21,437 nucleotides of DNA from positions 1 to 21,437 of the IMG/VR virus record IMGVR_UViG_3300030101_001427. The stretch is one strand, 5' to 3'. The notes under the pieces were generated by a model. It saw only the letters and a list, made by a program, of their open reading frames with translations. It made no database searches and was not told the origin of the DNA. The stretch is from a virus. Below, piece by piece: positions 6,935 through 13,107 of the stretch (positions are counted from its first letter, which is position 1; each line of letters opens with the position of its first letter). The translations under genes were made by a program, and so were the position numbers.

Positions 6935-8673
6935 GCGTTTGTATAGATTTTTAAATATTTACTTTTGCCCTTAACTTTTATCGGTCTTAGTGATTTTAAC
7001 TCAAAATCACAATTTTTTGCAGTATTTTCACCAATTAGTATATCAACGCCAACATCTTTAGTTGCTGACTCTAATCTTGCTGCGGTGTTTACACAATCAC
7101 CAATAGCTGAATAATCAAACCTAGTATTACTACCCATGTTGCCAATTACAGCTTCGCCAGTATTTACACCTATACCAATTTTTAATGGTATGTTTGTTAC
7201 TTGCATATCTTCTTGTATTTTTAATGCTGCTAGTATTGCTTGGTTTTGGTGATCTGGTAAATCTATAGGTGCATTAAATATTGCCATCATTGCATCGCCT
7301 ATATATTTATCAACCATGCCACCATATTGTTGAACTGCGTTAGATTGAATTGTTAATGCCTGGTTCATTAGTTCAGTAACTTGTTCTGGTTGTAATCTTT
7401 CTGACAAAGAAGTAAAACCTCTGACATCTGTAAATAAAAATGTTGCTTCTTTTTTCTCGCCACCAAGTTTTAATAAACTAGGATTATCTTGTAATTGTTT
7501 TACTTGGCGTGGATCAAGATAATGTTCAAACTGTTTTTTTATCTCTTGGCGTAATTTATATTGTTTTTGATAGTTTAGATAGAAAGAAATGGTCGAAGTT
7601 ATGATTTGTGATACAAAAGTCCATGAAAAATCAATTAAAACACCCTTTTGGATGCTAAAAACTCCTGAGATGCCCGTGGTGAGCAAGATAATTCCAAATA
7701 TACTTGCACCCTTAACTACATTAAAATAATTGATTGTGAGCCATGTCAGAGACACAAAAATCAGTAAAATCAAAATTTCGGCTGCTAAGTGCCAATCTGG
7801 TATATGAGGAGAGTTTTGTATCAAGATTGACTCAGCTAATGCTGCTTGGATCTTGTGTGGTTCTAATAAACCAACTGGAGTTGCAATCTGTGGCATGACT
7901 CCGTTGGCCGTTACGCCTACAAAAACAAACTTACCATTTACATTCATTTCTTGTAATGTGGTTTGCTCAGTATTAACCCAACTAATCCATTTACGACCAA
8001 GGCTATCTGTCTTAACTGGTGGTATTCCTCTTATTGATATTTCTGATATACCACTATCATTAGTTTTTATAATGTAAGTTTTTACATTAAACAACGATTT
8101 ATATATTTGTGTACCAAAACTAGGAATCCAATCTTTGTTGGGTGTTTTGACTAAAAGAGGTATTTTACGAACCAGTTGGTCTACATCTGTGGGAGCAATA
8201 GCTAAACCAGATAGCGTGTTGTTTGCTAACAGAGGAAGGTTTTGTTTTACTCCCGAACTAAGTATACCACCATTATTATTACCCATAACAACTGTGCCAG
8301 GCGATGCAGGATAATTACCTTTGCCATCTTCAAACATAGCTATAACAGATGGTGCGTAACCAAGTGCTTCTGCAAACATTTTATCACCGCCCATACGATC
8401 TGCTTGCGGAAAAGATACAACCCAACCAATGCCTATTGCACCCTTGTTTAGTAAGTCTATTTGTATTTCTGCTAGTCTTTGTCTAGGTAATGGCCAACCG
8501 CCTTTTCGTTCTACATCTTCTTCTGTTATGTTAAGTATGACAAAGTTACCAGATGGTTCTGGTGTTTTGATAAAAGTGTCATACACCTTTAGTTTTAGTA
8601 TTTCTGTAGGAGTGCTTTGAAAAAGCAAAGGTAAACTTAGTATTATAAGTAATGGTAATAATAGTTTGTTCAT
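6931..8673 (-). CDS. CHASE2-domain adenylate cyclase (class III)
   Basis: A 580-aa transmembrane sensor that should make cAMP from ATP. Residues 1-19 are a signal-anchor helix. Residues about 30-290 form the extracytoplasmic CHASE2 domain (Y-D-T-F opening, I-T-E-E-D-V, G-W-P-L-P-R, V-F-V-G-V-T). Three membrane helices lie at about 296-316, 323-342 and 347-366, and a class III cyclase domain occupies about 405-578. The active site looks complete: metal-binding Asp416 (F-T-D-V-R-G-F-T) and Asp460 (K-Y-I-G-D), adenine-selecting Lys456 and Asp520 (R-F-D-Y-S-A-I-G-D), and transition-state Asn529 and Arg533 (V-N-T-A-A-R). Lys/Asp rather than Glu/Cys argues for adenylate over guanylate cyclase. Its ATG directly abuts the stop of the FecR gene, and its stop overlaps the XhlA-like gene. 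CHASE2 cyclases are usually bacterial; one in a phage late operon is very unusual. Confidence 0.93.
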   Translation of the reverse strand: MNKLLLPLLIILSLPLLFQSTPTEILKLKVYDTFIKTPEPSGNFVILNITEEDVERKGGWPLPRQRLAEIQIDLLNKGAIGIGWVVSFPQADRMGGDKMFAEALGYAPSVIAMFEDGKGNYPASPGTVVMGNNNGGILSSGVKQNLPLLANNTLSGLAIAPTDVDQLVRKIPLLVKTPNKDWIPSFGTQIYKSLFNVKTYIIKTNDSGISEISIRGIPPVKTDSLGRKWISWVNTEQTTLQEMNVNGKFVFVGVTANGVMPQIATPVGLLEPHKIQAALAESILIQNSPHIPDWHLAAEILILLIFVSLTWLTINYFNVVKGASIFGIILLTTGISGVFSIQKGVLIDFSWTFVSQIITSTISFYLNYQKQYKLRQEIKKQFEHYLDPRQVKQLQDNPSLLKLGGEKKEATFLFTDVRGFTSLSERLQPEQVTELMNQALTIQSNAVQQYGGMVDKYIGDAMMAIFNAPIDLPDHQNQAILAALKIQEDMQVTNIPLKIGIGVNTGEAVIGNMGSNTRFDYSAIGDCVNTAARLESATKDVGVDILIGENTAKNCDFELKSLRPIKVKGKSKYLKIYTNA

Positions 8674-9792
8674 TTAATTACTTTGAGTGATAGTGATAAC
8701 ACTATCGCTGCCTCCGTTGACTTTAATTATATTAGATACGCCATCTTGTATCAAAATGACCGTGTAAGCATCGCTACCGTTTAAGTCTAACCTCACGCTT
8801 TCATTTACATTTCTACGCAGACTTACAACATTACCAGTTATAAGTGCTGTTATCTGTGTGTCAGGATCTTTACCCAACAAAGTACCAGCTATTTGTGTGC
8901 TGGTAGCTTGTGCTAATTGATCTTCCTCATCTTCTACAGCTAACGCATCTAACACGTTCAATAAGTCCTCCAGGTAATTTACATCAAGGTAATTTATGTC
9001 TAGTTCTGTAAATTCTAAACTATCTTCTTTCAAATAGTCCTCTGCAAGATAGTCTATGTCTAAATCATTAAAATCTAACACGCTATCTGTTTGTGTTGTC
9101 GTAGCCTCTTCTTCTATAACCACATCTTCTTTGGGTGGTGTAACAATAAGCATATTGTCTATAAGGTCTAGGGTTAGGTCTAAGATTACTGGTTTGGTTG
9201 GTGTTGATTCAAACACGCTTACGGTTGTAGCTTCGTAGGGTTTGTTTAGCGTTACTGTTCCCATACCCGTGGTTACTAATATTTCGCCACTAGATAGACC
9301 ATATTTATCAGGCAAAAGAATAATTAGACTACGACCAAGCTCATCAACGGTTGCAGTAAAGTCAGTACCACGAATAGCTATGTTTGCTGTAGGTGTTTTT
9401 AGTGTAATGTTTTGCTTATCTATGCGGTTTAGATTACCAGTAATAAACCTGGCTGTACCAAGTCCAAAGGTAAGTGCCATCTTTGCTTTGCTTGGGTCTG
9501 GATCGTAGATGTATTCATCTATTAGCAGTTCTGAAAACTCTGTTAGTTTTACAACAGAATCATCTAAAAAGGTAATAGCCATGCGGCCATCTTTGGTTAT
9601 CGCCTCATCATTGCTTTGTATAGCAAAATCAAGATCAGCATTGTAGGTTTTGTCTCTGACTATTTGAGCCGAACCGTTTAGCTCAGATATGTCGCCAATA
9701 TTAGCAGCTTGTGCTTGTACCTTGGTCGTTTTGGATAACGCAAACAGTAGAAGCAGCAGTACCAGAAACGGATATGATTTTGAGCCAGTCAT
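8674..9792 (-). CDS. Periplasmic FecR-domain protein with a curlin-like C-terminal tail
   Basis: A 372-aa exported protein. Residues 1-27 are a clear Sec signal peptide with cleavage after V-Q-A. The FecR-like beta domain spans about 33-185 and includes the family hallmark T-P-T-A-N-I-A-I-R-G-T-D-F (133-145). Unlike anti-sigma FecR proteins, it has no N-terminal cytoplasmic helix and no internal membrane helix. Residues 240-290 are an acidic repeat of D-I-(D/N)-Y-L units. Residues 337-372 carry N-G-S-D, I-Q-D-G-V-S-N and N-G-G-S-D, then I-T-I-T-Q, matching the curlin signature Q-x-G-x2-N. The gene overlaps the curlin-like gene by 92 bp and abuts the CHASE2 cyclase with no spacing. FecR-CHASE2 cyclase pairs are a known bacterial arrangement, so it probably acts as the ligand-binding partner of that sensor. 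Confidence 0.88.
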   Translation of the reverse strand: MTGSKSYPFLVLLLLLFALSKTTKVQAQAANIGDISELNGSAQIVRDKTYNADLDFAIQSNDEAITKDGRMAITFLDDSVVKLTEFSELLIDEYIYDPDPSKAKMALTFGLGTARFITGNLNRIDKQNITLKTPTANIAIRGTDFTATVDELGRSLIILLPDKYGLSSGEILVTTGMGTVTLNKPYEATTVSVFESTPTKPVILDLTLDLIDNMLIVTPPKEDVVIEEEATTTQTDSVLDFNDLDIDYLAEDYLKEDSLEFTELDINYLDVNYLEDLLNVLDALAVEDEEDQLAQATSTQIAGTLLGKDPDTQITALITGNVVSLRRNVNESVRLDLNGSDAYTVILIQDGVSNIIKVNGGSDSVITITQSN

Positions 9793-10426
9793 TATCTTGT
9801 GTACTTAGTTGTGAAATATTAAAAGTTCTTGAACCACCAGTATGGTCTAACCAAAAATATCCACCTGCTGAGGCATTAACACCTGTACCTGTATAAGTTA
9901 CTGTATTATCAGAACCATCTATATCCATGTAGTTAGTAGCACCATCAATATTTATATTTGATGTAACTGTGTTATTTGAACCATTAATAATCCAATCTAA
10001 GTCAAGTGATGCAGCCAATGCTGTTGTGCCTTGATTTAATGTAAATGTATTACCACTACCTGTGACATCAACATTTTGGTTTGAACCATCAGCACTATAG
10101 GTATCTGTAGGATCTACTTGAATAGTAAATGAGTTAGTTCCGCCATCAAACTCGTAGAAACCTGTAAATGTGTCAGCAAATATATCACCAAGAAACTTGT
10201 TAGTTGCACCAATCATATTGATGTCAAGTGTCATAGTATTACCATCTAAATCAAATGCGTTTACACTACCTGCTGTAGAGTTTAGACCACCAATAATATT
10301 AGATATACCAAGCTGTTCTAGGTCTATGTTTGCACCCGTACCAGATTGATCTACGTATATTTCGTTATCAGCCGCGTATGTTGTCAATGCAGTCAGCATC
10401 ACAATCAGGCTTATTAATTTCTTCAT
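9701..10426 (-). CDS. Secreted curlin-like (CsgA-like) repeat protein
   Basis: A 241-aa protein, likely the substrate of the adjacent CsgG pore. Residues 1-18 are a signal peptide (M-K-K-L-I-S-L-I-V-M start, cleavage after T-Y-A). The mature N-terminus contains V-D-Q-S-G-T-G-A-N and Q-L-G-I-S-N (Q37-x-G39-x2-N42), the spacing seen in curlin repeats. Further on there are degenerate units with D-G-N-T, G-G-T-N, G-S-G-N-T, G-S-N-N-T and G-S-D-N-T followed by Thr/Val strands, as in an Asn/Gly/Ser-rich beta-solenoid. It has no long hydrophobic segment and only two Cys, both near the end. It overlaps csgG by 59 bp and the FecR gene by 92 bp. The match to CsgA is in pattern and context rather than close sequence, so amyloid formation is predicted, not shown. 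Confidence 0.72.
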   Translation of the reverse strand: MKKLISLIVMLTALTTYAADNEIYVDQSGTGANIDLEQLGISNIIGGLNSTAGSVNAFDLDGNTMTLDINMIGATNKFLGDIFADTFTGFYEFDGGTNSFTIQVDPTDTYSADGSNQNVDVTGSGNTFTLNQGTTALAASLDLDWIINGSNNTVTSNINIDGATNYMDIDGSDNTVTYTGTGVNASAGGYFWLDHTGGSRTFNISQLSTQDNDWLKIISVSGTAASTVCVIQNDQGTSTSC

Positions 10427-11267
10427 TATCTAATTTTACTCCCTCATTATTGTTTTGTAAAACCCAGAAACCTCGTTCATAACCAGACTTAACTATTTCT
10501 AACACACCGCCCTCAATCGCTTTCATTAGTGCTATAGTTGATGATTCGTTTCTTGCGTTTCCTAGTTCTATTTCCACTAGCTCGGTATTAGCCTCAATAA
10601 ACCTAAATACATCCTCTGATTTACCATAGCTAAATATGGTCTTTTGACTCAGCACTTCTAATAACACCTCGCCCGTAGCTACAGAAACCATACGTAGACT
10701 TACGGTTATATTATCTTCTCTGTATTGTACGCTGTTACCTATGCCTAGGTATCTAGCTCCAATACCGCCAGATTCTAAGTTAGCTTCGTAAGATATAACA
10801 GCTCCTTCTATTAAAATGCCAGCAAACAACAAAGGTCTTAGTGCTTTCTTTTTCTCTTCTTCAGTTGCGGTTTGCTCTCTTGCAGATCTTATTAGTTGTC
10901 GTTCTTTGGTAAGGTTATCTAATCCGACTCGTTCAACCACCCTAAAAAACTTTCCGTTACCAGCGTGTTTTAAGGCTCGTATAAGTAGTGCGTTTGGCTG
11001 TTGGGTTATGGCTGTACTAAATAAAGCAAACTCACTATTACTTTTTCTTTGACCAGTTTGGTCTGTAAAAGCGGTTGGATATACAGCAACCACAGGACTA
11101 GCTTGTGGTATGGGTACATTTTTAAGTTCTACTGATTGTAGGTCTTGTATTGATACTATGTCTTTGCTTGAAAATCTTTGTGCGTAAGTATCTTCGTACT
11201 GGTCAAATATAGAACAGCTAGAAAGTAAAAGTACCAATAGGTATTGTAATTTCTGTAACTGTGCCAT
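10368..11267 (-). CDS. csgG: CsgG, curli secretion channel lipoprotein
   Basis: A 299-aa outer-membrane lipoprotein that should form the nonameric curli export pore. The signal peptide ends in a lipobox L-S-S-C with lipidated Cys18. The family core is very clear: A-V-Y-x-x-x-F-T-D-Q-T-G-Q near 61-72, F-S-T-A-I near 83-87, R-L-I-R-S-A-R-like helix near 125-130 (R-Q-L-I-R-S-A-R), G-A-R-Y-L-G-I-G at 170-177, V-A-T-G-E-V-L-x-x-V at 196-205 and K-T-I-F-S-Y at 209-214. It ends with a helix containing M-K-A-I-E-G-G-V and E-R-G-F-W. Compared with the E. coli pore, the constriction aligns F83 with Phe56, but the Tyr51 and Asn55 positions appear to be Ser78 and Leu82. A short acidic tail with two Cys extends past the usual end. 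It overlaps csgF by 50 bp. I regard the identification as secure. Confidence 0.95.
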   Translation of the reverse strand: MAQLQKLQYLLVLLLSSCSIFDQYEDTYAQRFSSKDIVSIQDLQSVELKNVPIPQASPVVAVYPTAFTDQTGQRKSNSEFALFSTAITQQPNALLIRALKHAGNGKFFRVVERVGLDNLTKERQLIRSAREQTATEEEKKKALRPLLFAGILIEGAVISYEANLESGGIGARYLGIGNSVQYREDNITVSLRMVSVATGEVLLEVLSQKTIFSYGKSEDVFRFIEANTELVEIELGNARNESSTIALMKAIEGGVLEIVKSGYERGFWVLQNNNEGVKLDNEEINKPDCDADCIDNIRG

Positions 11268-11730
11268 CTGCTTCTGTTATTTTAAGAGTTAATGTTACAC
11301 CATCGCTAGTGTATTCTATGGTGTTGCCTTCTAGGGTTATTGTACCTGAACTTTGCGGTGTTTCTCCAAACAGATTATTAACCAGTTGCCTGGATAGTTC
11401 TGCATAGACTCTTGATTCTAGGTTACGCATGAACCTTGCAAGTGTAGAGTTTTCTTTTTCTCTTTCTATTTCATCTTGTAAGGCTTTGATTTCTTCTTTA
11501 ATCGTTAGCTTACGACTAAACTCTTGGTTTTCTATAGTTAGATAGTGTGAGCTAGTACTTACGCCATTAAAACTTGGCGATTTAAACTTGTGTACTATTT
11601 GATCTGCTTTTACATTTATAGCAATAACGCCTAAAAACATAATTAAACCCATGAACATAATCCAAATTAATATTCTGGTTTTTGCAGCTTCTTCCTGCAT
11701 TTGTTTTTTGCTAATCTTTCCTTTGGTCAT
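11218..11730 (-). CDS. csgF: CsgF, curli secretion accessory protein
   Basis: A 170-aa exported protein that should dock into the CsgG pore. The N-terminus has 19 mostly charged residues, a hydrophobic helix at about 20-40, then V-K-A before residue 43, which fits a signal peptidase site; the n-region is unusually long. The mature start I-V-H-K-F-K-S-P-S-F-N-G aligns with the CsgG-binding F-x-F-x-N-P-N-F-G-G segment of E. coli CsgF. A helical neck (76-122, K-E-E-I-K-A-L-Q-D-E-I-E-R) is longer than in E. coli. The C-terminal beta region (129-166, ending T-E-I-T-I-P) matches the family head domain. It overlaps csgG by 50 bp and the upstream membrane protein gene by 20 bp. The CsgF-CsgG order supports the call. 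Confidence 0.9.
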   Translation of the reverse strand: MTKGKISKKQMQEEAAKTRILIWIMFMGLIMFLGVIAINVKADQIVHKFKSPSFNGVSTSSHYLTIENQEFSRKLTIKEEIKALQDEIEREKENSTLARFMRNLESRVYAELSRQLVNNLFGETPQSSGTITLEGNTIEYTSDGVTLTLKITEADGTVTEITIPIGTFTF

Positions 11731-12061
11731 CTCTGTCCGCCTTTGCTAACCTGTCGGTGTGCATAAGTTGTGGTACACCAAGTATAGTCTTTAGCAGAGT
11801 ATCTTGTCTAATTATCTCGTTGTCTACAGATCTAACTCTATCTATAAGAGCAACTAAAATACCGTGTTGTGAGTCTAGTTTTTGACCTAGTCGTTGTTCT
11901 ATTTCTGATATTTGTGCGCTGACTTTTTCATCAAGTACATCTACTTTGGTTTCCATACCATCAATAATTTTGTTGATTAGTTTCCAGATAAATAAACCAA
12001 GACCTATAGCTGCTGCTATCGGAAAACCGACTTCGTTTATTAAAGTTACTGCTGATTCCAC
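11711..12061 (-). CDS. Membrane protein with coiled coil, holin-like
   Basis: A 116-aa protein with one N-terminal membrane helix (about residues 12-33, G-F-P-I-A-A-A-I-G-L-G-L-F-I-W) followed by a long heptad-rich coiled coil (E-T-K-V-D-V-L-D-E-K-V-S-A-Q-I-S-E-I-E). The layout resembles small phage holin-like proteins (BhlA type), but I see no decisive motif. The start appears to be GTG at 12059-12061, because no ATG lies in the frame before the membrane helix. The nearest ribosome site, GGGGAG, is about 14 bp upstream, farther than usual. It follows the nuclease gene by 6 bp and overlaps csgF by 20 bp. It could be a third lysis protein or an inner-membrane partner of the curli cassette. Confidence 0.62.
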   Translation of the reverse strand: MESAVTLINEVGFPIAAAIGLGLFIWKLINKIIDGMETKVDVLDEKVSAQISEIEQRLGQKLDSQHGILVALIDRVRSVDNEIIRQDTLLKTILGVPQLMHTDRLAKADRDDQRKD

Positions 12062-12067
12062 AAGGTT

Positions 12068-12448
12068 TTAGTAGTCTCCCCAAACCTTGCTTTTCTTTCC
12101 GCCATGGTATTCGACCGCATGGCCTTCATTGATTAAAATTTGACAGATGTCTTGACCATCTTCTGTGTAAGGTATGCCGAGAATACGGCCATATTTGCCT
12201 TTGCCTAGTGATTTAACTTTAAAGTTACCGTGGCAAAGTTCTTTAAGTCTATCTTTTGCAGCAAGACCTAGTTTCTTTTCTGCTAAATCACGGGTTCTTG
12301 ATTCTGGTGTGTCTATGCCGTGTAACCTGACTCTTTGTTTGTGTAGTTTGACATCAAAACCAAGGTCTAAAATACAATCAAATGTATCTCCATCTACAAT
12401 CCTATCAAGTGTAGCATTGTAAACAAAGGCATCTGGTGAGTCAGCCAT
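12068..12448 (-). CDS. SNase-like (micrococcal nuclease family) nuclease
   Basis: A 126-aa protein with the staphylococcal nuclease fold. The key positions are present: Asp21 in V-D-G-D-T, Arg41 in V-R-L-H-G-I-D-T-P-E, Asp46 and Thr47 for calcium binding, Glu49 as base, and Arg88 in K-Y-G-R-I-L-G. The C-terminus has the usual I-N-E-G-H-A-V-E-Y helix and ends with W-G-D-Y. No signal peptide is present, so it should act in the cytoplasm, for example on host DNA or RNA, or in DNA processing near packaging. Its length is that of a minimal single domain. The ATG overlaps the stop of the upstream small gene by 1 bp (TAATG). Confidence 0.9.
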   Translation of the reverse strand: MADSPDAFVYNATLDRIVDGDTFDCILDLGFDVKLHKQRVRLHGIDTPESRTRDLAEKKLGLAAKDRLKELCHGNFKVKSLGKGKYGRILGIPYTEDGQDICQILINEGHAVEYHGGKKSKVWGDY

Positions 12449-12624
12449 TAGTCTATTTTGTTTATGTTTACTTTACTTTTTTTAACTCTTTTGGTTGTGT
12501 AGGCTTCGTTGACTTCTGGTGTTGATTTGTCATCAGCAACATAATGTCCTTTTTTATTTCTAGCTCTTACTTTAACCTTTTCAGTTTTAGTAACTTTGTC
12601 CCATAATTTGCTTAAAAAACTCAT
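12448..12624 (-). CDS. Small basic protein, unknown function (58 aa)
   Basis: A short frame from ATG at 12622-12624 to TAA at 12448-12450. The N-terminus S-F-L-S-K-L-W-D-K-V-T-K is an amphipathic helix; the rest is Lys/Arg-rich (K-V-K-V-R-A-R-N-K-K-G-H-Y) with no known motif. Support comes from an AAGGA ribosome site, the 1-bp overlap with the nuclease start, and its location just after a probable promoter. It is the first gene of the nuclease-curli-lysis block. Function unknown. Confidence 0.7.
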   Translation of the reverse strand: MSFLSKLWDKVTKTEKVKVRARNKKGHYVADDKSTPEVNEAYTTKRVKKSKVNINKID

Positions 12625-12636
12625 ATTATTAATCCT

Positions 12637-12667
12637 TAGTTTAAAACTATAAAATAAAATTATAGCA
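12637..12667 (-). promoter_or_regulatory. Extended -10 promoter with a palindromic site, before the nuclease-curli-lysis block
   Basis: On the minus strand, TGCTATAAT (12659-12667) is a perfect extended -10 element; no good -35 is seen. About 10 bp downstream lies the palindrome TAGTTT-T-AAACTA (12637-12649), in a position where a bound repressor would block the start. The element lies in the only appreciable gap (50 bp) of this block. Function is inferred from sequence alone. Confidence 0.5.
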
Positions 12668-12674
12668 CAGACTT

Positions 12675-12848
12675 TTATTTTTGCGTTCTAGCTTTCTTCT
12701 TAGCTGTCTTGCTTAGTTCTCCAAAATGAAATAATTTTTTACTTGTTTTAGTGTGAGACTTGTTTGTATGTATAGTGCCATTAGGCATTTTGTGCATACT
12801 GCCTTTGTGCAAAGTACCATCTCTTTTATAATGTTTAACGCCTTTCAT
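12675..12848 (-). CDS. Small basic phage protein (57 aa)
   Basis: ATG at 12846-12848, TAA at 12675-12677. The product is rich in Lys, His and Thr, with G-V-K-H-Y-K-R-D-G-T-L, M-P-N-G-T-I-H-T and S-K-K-L-F-H-F. I recall similar M-P-N-G-x-x-H-(S/T)-x-x-x-H-T proteins in other marine phages, so it is probably a real conserved gene. The high positive charge suggests nucleic acid binding, perhaps internal to the virion, but this is inference. It follows the next gene upstream by 2 bp. Confidence 0.68.
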   Translation of the reverse strand: MKGVKHYKRDGTLHKGSMHKMPNGTIHTNKSHTKTSKKLFHFGELSKTAKKKARTQK

Positions 12849-12850
12849 AA

Positions 12851-12937
12851 TTAATACTTCATTTTTTTAGATTTAGTTTTTTTCTTCTTTGGCGGTCTGC
12901 CTTTTTTAGATCCGTAAGTTCCTTTTCCTCTTGGCAT
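12851..12937 (-). CDS. Micro-protein, Lys-rich (28 aa)
   Basis: ATG at 12935-12937 with an excellent ribosome site (GGAGATAACT before ATG), TAA at 12851-12853. The sequence begins M-P-R-G-K-G-T-Y-G-S-K and continues as a run of Lys/Pro. Proteins with this opening recur in marine phage genomes between portal and nuclease genes. About half of the residues are basic. The GGAG of its ribosome site lies inside the last codons of the upstream gene, so the two are coupled. The function is unknown; DNA binding is likely. Confidence 0.72.
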   Translation of the reverse strand: MPRGKGTYGSKKGRPPKKKKTKSKKMKY

Positions 12938-12939
12938 AG

Positions 12940-13098
12940 TTATCTCCTTTTCTTTGCTGTCTTAGCAGCTTTTTTAAACGCTTTTGCTGTTGGTGCGCCT
13001 TTTGAACCAGGTTTTCTCATTCGTTCTTTTGAGCCAGCTTTAATTCTTTTTCTTTTAGCGTGTATGTTCGCATAAAGACCTTTCTTTTTTCCAGGCAT
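12940..13098 (-). CDS. Conserved basic phage protein (52 aa)
   Basis: ATG at 13096-13098 (ribosome site GGAGATACT), TAA at 12940-12942. It reads M-P-G-K-K-K-G-L-Y-A-N-I-H-A-K-R-K-R-I, followed by M-R-K-P-G-S-K-G-A-P-T-A-K-A-F, a highly recognisable sequence found in many cyanophages and other marine phages. It is extremely basic, with no acidic residues beyond one Glu. A role in DNA condensation or packaging is often guessed but not established to my knowledge. Confidence 0.8.
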   Translation of the reverse strand: MPGKKKGLYANIHAKRKRIKAGSKERMRKPGSKGAPTAKAFKKAAKTAKKRR

Positions 13099-13107
13099 AG
13101 TATCTCC

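Noticed and set aside
8674-9792. FecR as an anti-sigma regulator of an iron-uptake system
   Set aside because: It has a cleavable signal peptide and no cytoplasmic N-terminal domain or membrane helix, and there is no sigma factor or TonB receptor gene nearby.
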